64,000 nt of DNA from Xiphias gladius. Taxonomy: Eukaryota > Chordata > Actinopteri > Istiophoriformes > Xiphiidae. The position numbers and the translations under genes are program-made. Positions 13,901 to 28,900 of the stretch are shown piece after piece. Below the pieces are notes generated by a model. It was not told the origin of the DNA, did not search any database, and worked only from the letters and a program-made list of their open reading frames with translations. Every line of letters begins with the position of its first letter. The first letter of the stretch is position 1. The stretch is from NCBI RefSeq assembly GCF_016859285.1, contig NC_053405.1, positions 5,989,760 through 6,053,759 on the forward strand, in the 5' to 3' direction.

Positions 13901-16900
13901 CAACTGGTGAGAGGGAATGGCATCTCTGCTTTCTTTCCATTTACTCTTACTCGCTTCCTAAACACTTTCTTTCTAATCCTTGTCTACATCTCCCTTTTGT
14001 CTCTAACTTTTACTTTTAACAGTACCTGGTCATCTTCCTTATCCTGTTTTTATCCTCAACATAATCAATTGATGCAGTTTTAAGTGATTCAACAACTACT
14101 ACAGTTGTTTTCTTACATTATCAAACTACCACTAAGACTAACCCTTTGCCTCCTGCGTCAGCCCCGTGTGCTGTTCAGAATGTGCTTGGCACCCTGAACT
14201 GTGGCAAAAACACACTAACCATCAGCTGGGCACCCGGACCTTTGCCAGTAAACTACAGCGCCACCGCCCTGGCCAGAAATGGAAGTGCACTTCGCTGCAT
14301 GACAGACGACTCTAGCTGCACGCTGACTAATTTGACGTGTGGGCAGCAGTACACTGTGACGGTCAAAGCCATCAGCAGCACATGTGAAGGACACAGCAGC
14401 GTCCCAGAGATTGTTAATTCTGGTGAGTTTGTCGGTTGACCCAACAGAGGAAGGTGTTACATGTAAAAAACAGAAAATGCAGCAAACTTAAGTTTTTGAC
14501 TTTACAGGATAAGAATCTCTCTTAAAAATAAAACACTTCTCTGGTTTTTCCTTCCTCATTTCTGTCTCAGTTCCCTGTGTTCCCGTGAACGTCCGAGGCG
14601 CTGTGGAGTGTTCCACTAACACGTTGCAGACGTCCTGGGATGCAGCTGCCGGCGCAGTGTCCTACATCTCCACACTGGAGGGAGCAGGGGGTCTCCCCAC
14701 TTCCTGTCCTACAGCTGACCAAAGCTGCCTCTTCCCTGGCCTCCAGTGCGCTCAGACGTATATGTTCAGTGTGGTGGCCCTCGGGGACAGGTGTAACAGC
14801 TCCGTGAGCGAAACAATCTCAGCGAGAACTGGTAAAGTTGCATTTTGGTTACAAGTAAATCGGAGACTCTCATTTTTGGCAGATTAAAAGCAAACATTAA
14901 AAGATAAGGATGGTCGTATCCTGTATTTTTCTTATTATCAACATGACAGGACCAAAGCCTACACGTCTGTGCCATAGAGCTCCATTGTTGTCCAAAAAAC
15001 GATAAAAAAACAAATTCATGAGCCACAGCGTCACAGTGGGTGACATGTTCCTTCATTACGATGAACATGGGCACTGTTGTTTATTTGGAGTCAATCCACA
15101 TACACCGTCCTGCTGTTGTAAATTCTCACTAGTGCATCACAGTGTATTTATACACTAATTTCCCCCGGGAAATTCACACTATTGACCTGTTTGAATAACT
15201 ACAGTGCGTAGCTGTTTTTTCATATTTCTCAGCCTTTTAAAAAATTAATAAACACAAATATAAACTACACATTTGTGACCTGGTCTAAAAAGACTTACAT
15301 TTTCAGTAGGAGCCATTAGCCTTGGAGCGGAGTGCTACAGGGAGTGTAGGAAAGTCGGAAAGCATAAAGAGGCAGACTAACATTGTTGGTTTTGCTCTTT
15401 TCATAGGATTTTTTTCACAGTATTTAAAATGTAGAACAACAGCAAACAAGTTGACTAATCGACCTTTCTCCACAATTTAAACATTTACGACTCTGTTACT
15501 TTGATGAATATTTACTTAATGCCCATACATACATACCATTTGCATTTTTATGTCATTATTTCATTTCAGTTTTATTTATATAGCTCCAAATCAGAACGTA
15601 CATTATCTCAAGGCACTTTACAGAGAAAGGTCAAGACCTTACAATATAATAGAGAGAAACCCAACAGTTGCTATTTCTTTTGTATATTATTTTACTATAA
15701 CTTTTGTCATTTCAATAATTTCTGTGATCATCAAATTGTTCAATTAAGAAGTGATATTCTTTTTTTTCTAAATTTGGTCTTTCCGCACTGCCCTTCCGGA
15801 GATCAGCTGTGAATCAAACAGTGTGTAATGTACCACGAAGGCTTTTTCCTTGGACATCCCTTGAGGACGTTCAGAGCAAAACATTAAGTGTAAAGCTTTG
15901 ATGTGCTCGCTATATTTCTAATGACTGAAATGTTTAATGAGTTAGGAAACATTGATGGCATTCAGGTCAAAGCACAGCTGATGAAGTAGAGCTCATTGTT
16001 GCGATCAGACCACATCTGCCAAAAAACAGTTGAATTCCACAAGTTGAAAATAATTATTTCTATCAAGTCATGAAATGAACACAGTCATGATGCTCATCTT
16101 CCCCGTCTTTCTCCAGCACCCTGTAATCCCACAAACGTGACCGCTGCCCTGCAATGTCTCTCTGGTGTGGTAATGGTGACTTGGGGGGCCAGCGCTGGAG
16201 CAAATTATTACACGGTCCTGGCTGAGGCCAACGGACGCGTTGACTCCTGTAATTCCACCGGCACGTCCTGTGAACTGACCCAGCTGCAGTGTGGGGAGGA
16301 CTACACTGTGACTGTACTGGCAGGGGACGGGAAGTGCAACAGCTCCATACTTGCCAAAACTAATGTAACCACAGGTAAAGAAAGACATGATGGAAGGGAA
16401 GAGCTCTCATGTTTAATTTTACTTGGAAACCCTTGTTGCTGAATTCTTTTGAATATACTGAGTCACCAATTTTAAGACTGTTATTAAAACTTAAGGTTTT
16501 CTTCTTTGAATATACAGCATGGCTTTTTATTCTGTTTTGAAATCACTTGTGTTCTGAGTACAATCATTGACTTCAACTGTACACTCTGACAACTATGAAG
16601 AAAGCCATTTCATTACTGCCGGGAATAAATACATTTTGAAACCACTTTAGAGTGAACATTTGATTTAATGTCATAAGTGAACAGAAAAAGGGCAAATACT
16701 TAGATATTTGAAGAATAGGAAAATAAATAAAGTTGTTAAGTTAAGTAATTAAAGAAACATGGTCTCATGTGTTAAACTGTAAAATTTTGGGACCCTAGTC
16801 AAAAATGTCTTTATTTAAAAAATAAAAACAAAGATTATCCCATGAGACAAATTGGTAATGTGTGACAATCCTGTGTCCAGCCCCCTGCGCTCCAGTGATC

Positions 16901-19900
16901 CTGGATCACTCTCTGGACTGTGTCTCCAACCACGCCTTGGTCACCTGGGTTGAGGACGAGGAGGCTGTGAGTGTTACAGTCAATGCAACCTCCAGCCTGG
17001 GGCACAACACGTCTTGCGGCTCATCCACCGACAGCAGCTGTGTCCTGGATGAACTGCAGTGTGGACACACCTACACTGTCCAGGCTGTTGCAGAAGGAGT
17101 CCACTGTTCGAGCAAACCCAGTTCTACTTTTCAGATTGTCACATGTAAGACTGTCTTCACTTTGTATAAGGTCTTTTCCTGCACGATGATTACTTACTTT
17201 TTAATAAAATGCTTAAATCTGGCACATTATATTATTTGATGTCATGTGTTCTGCGCGGTATTCACGTTCAAGTGTCTGCATGTGTTTGTGGGTATTGTGT
17301 AATGTACATGATATGACGTGTATGGTAGGTACAATATGTATGGTAGGCACTATTAATATGTAATGATACATTGACCCTCATTTCTCAATTTCAACCAGGA
17401 CTCTAGGATTATGTTTAAATGGGTTTATGTTTATTTGTTGTCCTGACATTGATAGAAAATCTTTTAAAGTGAGGGCACTCTGCAAGCCATTCCATTCCAT
17501 TCATTCCAAGCCTCTTTTACCTGCTACTATAGAGCTCAGGACTGGGTTTCGGGTTAATATATGACTTTAATAAATTACAGGTTAAAGTTAGCCGTTCAGG
17601 AACTGACTGTGCTTCTCTCTCACCCAGCGCCTTGCATCCCTGCAAATGTGGACTACACATACTCCTGTGAGACCGGCATCGCCTTCCTGAGCTGGGACGA
17701 GACTTTGGGCAGAAAGAGTTTCTACGCCCACGTCCACTCTGGAGACCACACGGCCTCCTGCAGCACCAGCCAGACCAGCTGCTCCCTGCCCTCACTGCTC
17801 TGCAGTCGCACGTACGACGCGAAAGTGACAGCTGTGGCGGACCACTGCAACAGCAGCGTGCCTGGGGTAACACAGATACAGACAGGTAAGCGATGGATGG
17901 GACATATGGAGGGTGTGGGTGAAGAGTAACTTCAACCTGGAATACTTGGTAACTGGGACTCTTTGGGTTTAAACTTCAACCACTTCATTCTGTTTGCAAA
18001 GCAATACTTCAGCCATCCCCTGATTTCCATGCATGATGTTTCCCCTGTTGCTTTCCCCATCAGCCCCCTGCGCCCCCATGAATGTGAGCGCCTCCCTGGT
18101 GTGTGACAACAACACGGCGGCGGTGAGCTGGCAACACAGTCACGGTGCAATTTCCTACAAAGTGACAGCACTCGGCGGAGACGGCGATGTCAAACAGTGC
18201 ACCACAAATGACACAAGTTGTCACCTACCCGACATGCACTGTGCCCAGACGTACGAGATCACCATCACACCATTCTCCAGTCAATGCAAGGGTTTCGACA
18301 GCTACCCACACACCTACATTGCAGGTGAGGAAGACCAGAATAAGGCACTTTAACACCTGTGTTTTCTCATCAATTACAATATTATTGTGTTTAATAGTAT
18401 TTCTTTTAATGTTGTCCTTTTATAAGGGGGAAAAAAAAAAAGACTTGATTTCACACCCATAGTTTGGTGTATTTCATCTGGACCAAGGATGATAATACAG
18501 TGATGCCCTTTAGTTGTGGTTAAGAGCGAATGTTGATACAGTGCCTCTAGCTTAAAACTCTTTGACTTCTTTCACTTCTTCTAGTGTGTGTCTAGTGTGG
18601 TTATTTTAATTATAATATTAAATATTGAGCAATTATATCCCATATTGACATCTATTTTCAATATTAAGAACTGTATGTTTGCCACTCGAGGAGGTTTTAC
18701 TCAAGTTAAACCTCCTCCGATCCCCCCCCCCCAACTTTCTCCCAGGCCCCTGCCCCCCCACCGATGTTCATGTGTCCCTGCAGTGTGTCGGTAACGTGGG
18801 CCGTGTTACCTGGAACCCTGCCCCGCAAGCGGAGCTGTACGTGGCCACAGCCGTGGCCGAGCACGAACACACCTGCACCTCCGATGGAACGAGCTGCTCC
18901 CTCGCCGACCTCCGCTGCGGCGAGACGTCCGTCGTCACGGTGGTCACCGTCGACAGGGGCTGCAGGAGCCAGCCCAGCCTGCCTTTCACTTTCCAGTCAG
19001 GTGAGAGAGTAAAAACCGTGTCTTGTTTGAATAGTTTGACACTCTTGGTCTCTTGTCCGTCCGTTACGCACAGAGCAAGAGCCAGGAGGAGGCGGCTAGC
19101 CTAGCATAGCATAAAGACTGGAAGCAGGGGGAAACGGCTAGCCTGGCTCTGTCCAAAGTTTAAAAATACACCTAACAACACCTCCAAAACGTACTAACTG
19201 ACACATTATATCTTGTTTGTTTGAGCCAAGATATAATCTGGTAATATGTGAGTTTTAGGGAGGCTTATATGTGTATTTTTTTTTCAAAATTATGGAAAGT
19301 CACACTAGCTGTTTCCCCCCGCTTCCACTCTTTATGCCTAACTAAGCTAATCGCTCCAACTCCATGGTTACTGACAGACGTAAATAAGTGTATTTACCAA
19401 AATGCCGATCTATTCCTTTTAACGCTCTAATCTCGAAGATTTTCATTTAAATAAATGTCTGTCAAGTCGCTATCGCAGAACGAGGTAACACAATGGTGAC
19501 TGAGCCTACGGCTCACTGATTAAAGTATTAAAGTATAATATTTATATATTTACAATACTACGAACCGGGTGTCTGTGGTGACATTCCCGGAAAAGACTGC
19601 TGCATTAAGCTAGTGCTAAGGCGAACCAACCATTTCCTACTGCTGCAACTTCACATTGAAAGCATTTAACCGGCAAAACACGAGTTGACTTTTATCATGA
19701 AGTAGTCACGGGAAATGCAGCGTGTTTTGTCGGCGAGCTTAGCGCTTACCGCCACCGTTCATCAGAAATGCGTCTGCAAGACCAGACAAGCGGTCATTTT
19801 TGGGCAGTTTTTTGGACAGCGGATCAGTTTGCGACGTTGCAGGGAGCGATGGGACAGAAGGGAGCAGCCACAGTCAGCTGTTAGACGAGGAGGTGCAGGC

Positions 19901-22900
19901 GACAGGCCGCACACCTCCAACTTCTCCGCCAGGTAACCGGCTCCTTTCGATGTGCCCTGCTGTGGGAATCAAAATCAGATCAAGGTTGCTCCCAGAATGA
20001 TGGAAAAAGGCCAACTACTGTCTACACAGTGTTTTTCAAAGCCCTGTAAAATTATAAGAGCCCTCAAAATCTCCTTTTAGGTTTTACATATCATTTGCTA
20101 GTTGCTTTGAAAACGGTAACTGAAATTTACCAATTATGATGGTACATGGAACTTAATCATTGGGTTAATATAATTAATTACTTTGATTATTTGTATTTTA
20201 TGTATTCAGAAATATTACATACATATAATTCTTATAATGTTTAAAGAGTTACAGTCTAATGCACCATATTGGTTTTAATTTGCAAAAAAATCTATATTTA
20301 AATATTTTCATTTACAATATTTTCAAAATGTGTCTCTCTTATCGTCAGTCATCTGCCCTCCCACCAATGTGACTGGAGTGACAACTTGCGGGAACAATGA
20401 CATCACTGTAAGCTGGGACCCGAGCCCTGAAAGTGGTGTGGACTACTTCCTCCGCTCTGAAGAAGATGGCGGTGCCAGTGCCAACTACTCCACAACTCAG
20501 ACGTCCCATGTGATCACCGGGCTGCAGTGTGGCGAGCTGTACGCGCTCACAGTCACTGCCAGGGACTCTGAGTGCACCAGCGTCCTCAGCAAGCCGATAC
20601 AAACTGAAACAGGTTCATATCTGGATAAATCTTGGTTGCTCATCTACAGTAACCCAGAGTAATGAGAGTGAGATGAAGTAATTCTCACAGTGCTAGCAAT
20701 CAAATAATTAAATGTATTTCTTCTTTGTAGATACATTGACCAAATTTACAGAAGATGATTTGGTGCGTTTCTCTTTGTTCCTTAATCTCTTCCCTGCCAG
20801 CTCCGTGCCCACCAACCCACCTGACTGCTAGTGCCGAATGTGGCACCAATTTGGGAACGTTGACCTGGGCGCCGAGTACCCGCGCTGTCTCCTACACAGC
20901 TACGGTGACTGGTACCCACGGCCACGTAGTTTCCTGCTCTTCCAACACAACAACTTGCTCAGTGAAGCTGGACTGTGGGCATCAGTACTCTGCGGTTGTG
21001 GTTGCCTCCAGTGCGACGTGCAAGAGCAGCGCGGGGGCCACCTTGATCTTTACCTCAGGTAAATGAAACCTGCTTCTTCTTGCAACTGTCTGAATTGGAC
21101 TCTAAATGTTTCATTTTGTTTTGAAGCTCTAAACCAATGAAGGAATGACTCGGCTTTCCCCCTCCCACAGCTCCCTGTCTGCCTGACAGGGTGGTAGCGG
21201 ACCTGGACTGCAATGTCAACTCCTTCGCAGTGCAGTGGAGGGGGAGCATCGGCGATGTTGGCTCTTACACTGTGATCGCCATTGGCAGTGATGACACACG
21301 TGCAACCTGTGACTCTTCAAACACTAACTGCACCATCAAGAACCTAAAATGTGGCCTCACCTACGGTGTCGTCGTCACTACATCATCAGTCGACTGTGGC
21401 ACCATCGAGGGCTCAGACTACAGAGTGCAGTCAGGTAGCAAAAGTTCAAGGTTTATCCTGAATTACAGCATAATAAAAAAAAATTGTTACAAAGGGGATG
21501 TGAAGTTAGTGCTGCACATGCATGTGGCCACTAGTGGGAGTTGTTGTATTAAGGACAGGTTACACAGGTATCACAGGCAGTGCTGTTTCACTACAAATCA
21601 GCTTGTTTCAAGAAAAAAGAAAACAATCAAATGCAATTTTTCTGATTCTAGGGCAGCAAAATGCAATACTTTTTGTCTTTTCAAGATTCAAAATTCTTAA
21701 AGATTAATTTCTTTAAAGGAATAGTTTGATATTTTTGGAAACTTGCTTATCCACTTTCTTGTGAAGAGTTTCTTGCAGAGAAACGTCTTCTGTACTGTAA
21801 ATATGAAGCTCATGCGAGCAGACGGTTAGTTTTCACACTTAGACTGGAAATGGGGGAAAAGCCAGCCAGGCTCTGTCCAAAGGGAACAAAAGCCGCCTAC
21901 CAGCACCACTAAAAATCACTAGTAACCTATTGTTTAATCTGTAAAATGCATTTTTGTTTTGCAGGGGTTTTGTGCTGAAATTTTCTTAAAATGTCTATCT
22001 ATTCCTTTAAGATTCTTTAAATTGATTGAAATTAGAAAAAGTTTGAAATAATCTTGTTGAATTTTTTTTTGTCTTGTCTCTTTTAGTCTTTTTTTTTAAA
22101 ATTACGGCTTCTGGGACTCAAAAGTGATTGAAAATGAATGATAACTTTGGTTTTTGACAGACTTCTCTAAAGCAGACCCTTAATCTATGTAAAACTCACA
22201 TTGCCTCATTCTTATCACTCCATCGCTTCTACTAAATCTCATGCTCTACATCTCTTATTCATCCTCCTCTAAATCACCAGCCCCCTGTAGACCAGACAAC
22301 GTGTTGGTGAATCTGCAGTGCAGCACTAACTTGGCATCAGTGACATGGGGAAACTCAGGCCCAGACCAGTCTCAGGTGGTGTCTGCGGTCGACAGCGGAG
22401 GACGCGTCACCACCTGCAATTCCAGCAGCTCCAACTGCACCTTTGACCAGCTGACCTGCGGGGAGAGTTACGTTTTCAGTGTGGTCGGCCACACCAATTC
22501 ATGTAGCAGTGAACCCACTGTTTCGCAGAGGCTCAACACAGGTAGCGTCACTAATAATTTAGCAAAGGATAATGTAATGTACAGGAGGCAACTGTACAAG
22601 CAAGCGAGCTATTTATTTTATTTTATTTTAATTTTAAAGATTGAGCCAAAAATAATTTTTGTCTGTAAATGTAGTTCTGAAATGTAAATTTATAGTCTAT
22701 ACTAAAGCAGGAATAACACGATTGCAACAGAAAAAATATAATCACATGCAAAGATATCATAGTTCCATGCATACCGGTTTGACTGAAGAAGAACAAAAAC
22801 AAGGAAACACATGTAGGGCGTCAAGTGAGGTGGATAATGCTCATTTATTTACATTTCTCTTATAACAAAGTAGAATAAAAAACATTATTATTAGTGTGAA

Positions 22901-25900
22901 TAAAGTTAATAAATATGACATACAGAAGATTTTAAAAGTTTCAGCGCTAAATCTTGGAACCATTAAGATCTAAATTTCTGTTCTAACAGGATTAAAATTG
23001 ATAATTGAAAAATCTTAGGTTTTTTTCTGACCTTGGTTAGGGAGAGTAATTATCTGTAGTTTCTGCACAAGGTGTTGCAAATAAGTGTGATTATGAAGCG
23101 GTACTACAAAGCAGAAATACTCTAGTACTATGAGTTGATGTCCTGATTTTAAAGTAGACGTACAGATGTATTACACTAACATATTTATTTAATTATTACT
23201 GATGCATTTTTGTGTACGCAGCATTTTCATGATGTAGGTGGATGGAGGAGTATCTTAATACTGCTGTGTAATTGAATCTGAAGCAAAACATCTTATTTCA
23301 CAAAATGATCATTTGATTTGTATATTTAAATATTTAAACTATAACTAGGAACTATAGCTGTCAGATAAATGTAGGGGTGTAAAAAGCAGTACTAGTCTTA
23401 AGTATGGATTTTATTTTATTTTTGAGTAGTAGTGTAAAATAGAATACTATAGAATAGCACCTATAAATAGGCCTTTTTCACAGAAGAAATTTTGACAAAC
23501 AGTATCACAGTTGGAAAAGCAAAAGTTTAAATAATAAAATATGACGGCCGAATTCCCTGTCACACTGTCAGCTTACTGGGAGACTGGTATAGGACGGAGT
23601 TCTTGTTAATTAGACATTGTTATTAGTAACATCTGTGCGTTTTCCAAGCATGATAATTCAAAATGTCTACTGCCAAAACTGCCTACATTACTAAAGTAGT
23701 CTGGTACAATACATATACTTAGTTACTTTACATCACTTGTACTAAACAACTGTGTGAACAGTGGTCACTAGTTAAAACAGACTGAACTGAAAGTGACCAC
23801 GCCACATATTTACCTCTTTATCTCCTCCACCAGCTCCGTGTGTCCCCACCCACCTCACAGCACGAGTGGACTGCCAGACTGGTATCACTGTGGTCACGTG
23901 GGACTCTGCACGTGGCGCCACGTCTTACACCGTCTACGCCCGGGGCAGTCTCGGCCACAGCGCTGAATGTAACAGCACAGACACCAACTGTGATTTCCCT
24001 AACCTGGCATGTGGGCAGGACTACAGCATTACAGTGGTGGCTCGTCATGAATCCTGCGTCAGCTTGGTCAGCGAGTCCGTCACTGCCTCTACAGGTAAAA
24101 AAAAAACGCAACCAGAAGAGCTAATAAAACAGGGTATCTGCAGATCTTTTAAAGTTTTAAACAGCCCTGACGTCAGTTTCCTCCAAAAAAAGGCAGAACA
24201 AGGTATTACAAGTCTGAAACTTTATCTACAGTGGCTTTAAATATTTACTAGTCTGCTCTAGGCAGAGAGGCATTAGTTTAAAAATGTTTTTTTTTTTTTT
24301 TAAATCAGTTAATCCAACCATCCATTTATCCATCCAGTTTCTGCTGCATATCCAGGTCCAGGTTGTGTGTAATGATTAGCTAATGATATTATTAGGAATT
24401 AGTGTTATATACAGCTGGGAAGTACCAAAAAAATGTGATTATAAATGTCAATACATTAATGCACTCTGTAATTAATTCTAGAACATGTCATCCATATTGA
24501 TTTTCATTGATCTCTTTCATACTTTGGCCAGTATGAACCCTGCAGACACCATGTAAATCCTGCAGGCATCACTGCTAAAAGCTATGACTTTGTTTCTCTG
24601 CAAAGTTTAATGAGAAAAGTAGCCATATGTTCTGATGGACAGAAATGGAAACTTAAAGGTCTTAAAGGCTATGCACACCCTTTGTTCCCCACTCAAGTGA
24701 TTTATTTTAAGATTTTTGTTGAATAGACCTCTAGGTAGGACTGTATAGGTGTAAAAAGACTGTTTGTCACCCCAGTACAGCCTCAAACTTTACAAAAAGG
24801 CATGGTATTTCCAGCTCTTTTATTTTTGCTGGAAATGATCTAGCCTCCCGTTTCCCCTGAACTACTCACTGGTTTAGTTTCTTCAAAATTTGGTGCAACG
24901 TTGTAGAGGGAGGTTCTGGATTTGAAAAACTTTAACCTGATGCAGAGTTGGATTTAAATGTCTTGGGAAGGAAAGCGATGTATGATGTAACTAACATTAG
25001 CCACATAAGCGTTATTGTTTTTTTTGTTTTGTTTTTTTTACAAAAAACCCTCATTGCTGCTCATCTTACTTGCCATTTGCCAGGCATAAAATAAAAAGAT
25101 CAAACTCTGAGGTTTTATTCCTAGTGCTAGAGGTATGACACCACTTCGATCAATTATATCATGTATTTGGTGGAGAAATAAACTTGCAATGGGTAGATAT
25201 TCACCCTCCGTACATATGATAAGCTGTATTAGGATTGTAATTTGTATTAAATTTCTATTATTGTTTCCTATGACAGCTATTAGGTGTTACTAAAGAGCCA
25301 TATTTTACTGGTGTCACCTTTTAAATCTGTTTCCAAAGTATTGAGATCTCATTGGGTCCATTTAAAATCCAAGTAGGAATCAACAAAATCAACTGAACTT
25401 GAGAAACAACCTTAAAAATTACATTTTATTTTACGCAGTGCATATCCACACGACCCTCCGTCTATGTATTTACCTCTCTGTGTAGGTCCTTGTCCCCACA
25501 GTGGTCTGAAAGCTACGCTGGACTGCAACACCAACACGGCCGTGGTGTCCTGGCTGCCCGGCAGCGGCATCCAGTACTACAACGCCTCGGCCGATGCCTT
25601 CGCCATCACACACCAGCAGACCTGCTCCACCAACGGCTCCTCCTGTAACATCACCTCTCTGCGCTGTGGGGAGAGCTACAGGGTGAGCGTCAGCGGACAG
25701 GGACGTAACTGCCCCAGTCCAGCCCAGGACTGGCACAGAATCAACACAGGTAACTTATTAGCTATATAAAGGGTTGGCTATCATCTAAAATAACTTCACT
25801 GGAAGCTGATGATGAAGATGATGAAGTTGAATATGGACCCCTTCATCAACACCAACAGTCATGTTCCAAATGCGTTCATCTCTTTTTAAGTGGAAGTTAA

Positions 25901-28900
25901 GCAGCACACAAGTGTATATTGTTACTTTTTTTTCATACAACTGAATTGTCAGTGTCTAGGTTGGTTTTTTTTGTCAAGTTTTGCTACTAGTTAGCGCTCT
26001 GAGTGACATTTCAACCACCTAACTTTATCTCTTACGTTTGGCTAGCTAATTACTTCAACTGTTTATCTATTAATTATAACTTTTAACTTACTAAACATTA
26101 CTTTCAGCGAACTATTTAAAATTTTACCCTTTAATTTTAGCCCTAATATTTCAACTGTTTATCGACTATTTTTACCAAAAAGTTTAAGATGTTTCTAAAT
26201 TAGCTACTTTTTTACTATTTTTTTCAATCATTTATCCTAAGTATTTTAACTGTTTATAAAATCTAATTATTTCAGTTGTCTTGACTTTAATATGTTCATA
26301 AAATTATTTTAGCTAGCTAACTATCTGAACTCATCCATTACTTTGAGCCTACTGTTCCCACCATTATTTTTACCAAACATTTCAGCAGTTTTTTTGTTAT
26401 TTTTAACTAGTTGTTTTAACTGTTAATGCATTACTTGTAGCTAACTGTTTCAGTTGTTTATAAATTACTTTCAGCTAACTATTTGAACTATTAATCCATT
26501 ACTTTTAGAGTATTGTTTCTATTGTTTATCCATAAATTTTTGCCTTTTTTCAGATGTCTTAGCTAATTGTTTCAATCGCTTATCAATTAATTATGAGTAA
26601 TTATTGTTTCTAATTGTTTCTCTATTGCTTTTGGCTAATTATTACAAATAGTTAGGGTAACTATTTCAACCGTTTATAAATCACTTTTATCCTCCTACTT
26701 AACCATTTAGACCATTTTATCCAGAACTTTTATCTAACTATTTAATCTTCTCTGCTAGCTTGCTGACTAGTGTCAACATTAAGTATAGTAATAGTGCAGC
26801 ATGCAGGCTGAATAAAGTCCAACAAATCAACAGAATTTGTACAGCATCTATCTCTATAAATAAACCCAAAATGTATTATATATGCTCTTTTAATGCATGT
26901 GTTGATGTGTTTAAATGACCTGACTGACCATTCCTCTTTCATTCCTCCAGCTCCCTGCCCTCCCACCCATCTCAGGGTGGACTCTTCCTGCGAATCAAAC
27001 GATATCTCGGTGTCATGGCAGGCCTCGCAGGGCTCGGTCTCCTACGTAGCTGTGGCTGAGAATGTGCAGGGCCGCCAGTGGTCCTGCAATACCAGCAGCA
27101 CCCGCTGCCAGATACCTGGTCTGCTCTGCGGACAGCAGTACCAAGTCTATGTTGTTGGTGCTGATGAAAAGTGTATAGGAGCCAAGAGTAACATTGAAGT
27201 GATTCGGACAGGTGGGTGTTTAAACCCGAGTCATATTTGGCTTGTCTATGGCCACTTGAAAATGCATATTTACTGTTAAAGCACCTTAACGACATTCATT
27301 TTAAAAACACAATTAGTGAATAGAGATTTATTCAGCCGCAATATATGAATAGGTTTTATTTCACATTTACTGTGTACTTTGCTGAGTAAAGAACTCGATG
27401 ACGTGATACTCTTATCTTATTCACAAATCTTCCTCACTCCCCCATTAAAACATTTAAACCTTAAAGATTCCAAAACATTTAATCTTTAGTGCCCCCTAGT
27501 CGTAGCGTCAAAACAGAAGCTGTGGCAGACAGCAATGCATGCTACTGCATACTTCAGCTTACTTTACTTGTGACATCAGAACACTTTAAAGATGTTATAG
27601 TAACATAAAAATTACCAGTAAAGTTTCCCGCTATTTTAGCAAATACACACGTTGATGCTGTTACGTGTATTTAAATTTACACCGAGAGACTAGAAGATGG
27701 AATCCCGTGTATATTTTAATGAAGTGCATATATAGATTTTCCTGTAATTAATAATTCATTTTTAGAAACTTTGATCATTCAGTTATTGTTGACACTGTGT
27801 CAGGGAAGCATTGGTTTAACTGCTAATCTTAATGCTTCTCCATACATGTAAATGAGGTGGACAAAATATTTGAAATATCTTTCAAAATACTGGAACAACA
27901 CCTCGAGGTAAGCCTCAAAATGTGCCAGTGCACTGAGAAAACACATTAATAAGAAAAATAGTAGTTTCAACAAAAACTGATCCTTCTTTTGTAGCATTTA
28001 TTGCAGGCCTACTGAATTGCATTATATCATGCAGGTGGTCTCTTCATATATAGCACTAAGGCAATGTTTATTATAGTAACTGTAAGTAAACACAACAATA
28101 TTTTTAATTCAATTAATAACAATATATTATTATTTTTTTTTTTTTAATCACCCATTTTTTGCTGATTGTACTTGGTTCAGTTTTATTCTTGCCTGGGGAT
28201 TATTTGAATTTTACATGCCTTTTCCCCTGCCATCTGCTGTTGCAGTAACTTTATTTAACCTCAACAGTATCTGAAGTCCATCCAAGTGAGCCAATAGCAG
28301 TTCAGCGTCTTCCTCAAGGACTCGGGATCAAACCTGTGACCGTACGGTGACAGGATGTTTTCTCTGACCACTCTCTTTGCTCTCTCACTCCAGCTCCATG
28401 TGTGCCACAGAACATTCAGAACAACCTCGACTGTCTGTCTGGTGTCCTCAATGTTACTTGGCAGTCGACGGGTCACTTTTTGCAGTTCCACGCCTCTGTG
28501 GTGAGCAGCAATGGTCACATCAACAGCTGCATGACGGATAAGCATCACTGCGTGGTGCGCAACGTGCAGTGTGATCTGACCTACAGTGTTACAGTTGCGG
28601 CCGAAGACGGGACCTGCAATAGCTCACGGAGTCCCAAAAAGCAGGTCCTTACGGGTAGGTAAAGCTCCAGGTGTTTGTTGAGCTGCATTTTTGAGCTTAT
28701 CCCAGCAGACCTGAAACTGGTTCAAAAAACCAAAGGACAAAATGCTTGTCTTAACCTTACGAAAACCAGCAAATCATGCAAAGTTAAGTTGTGAGGCGTT
28801 CATACAGCAGAAATACATTCATATTTAAACTTTGAGAAAAATAAGTGGTTTGTGTTTACATTTTGTTTTTGAACTTCTCTGATTTGTTTTCCTGTTTTTC

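Noticed and set aside
15501..15812. 103-codon open frame
   Set aside because: It overlaps a dispersed repeat and AT-rich intron sequence and is rich in F, Y, S and I, as expected from such DNA.
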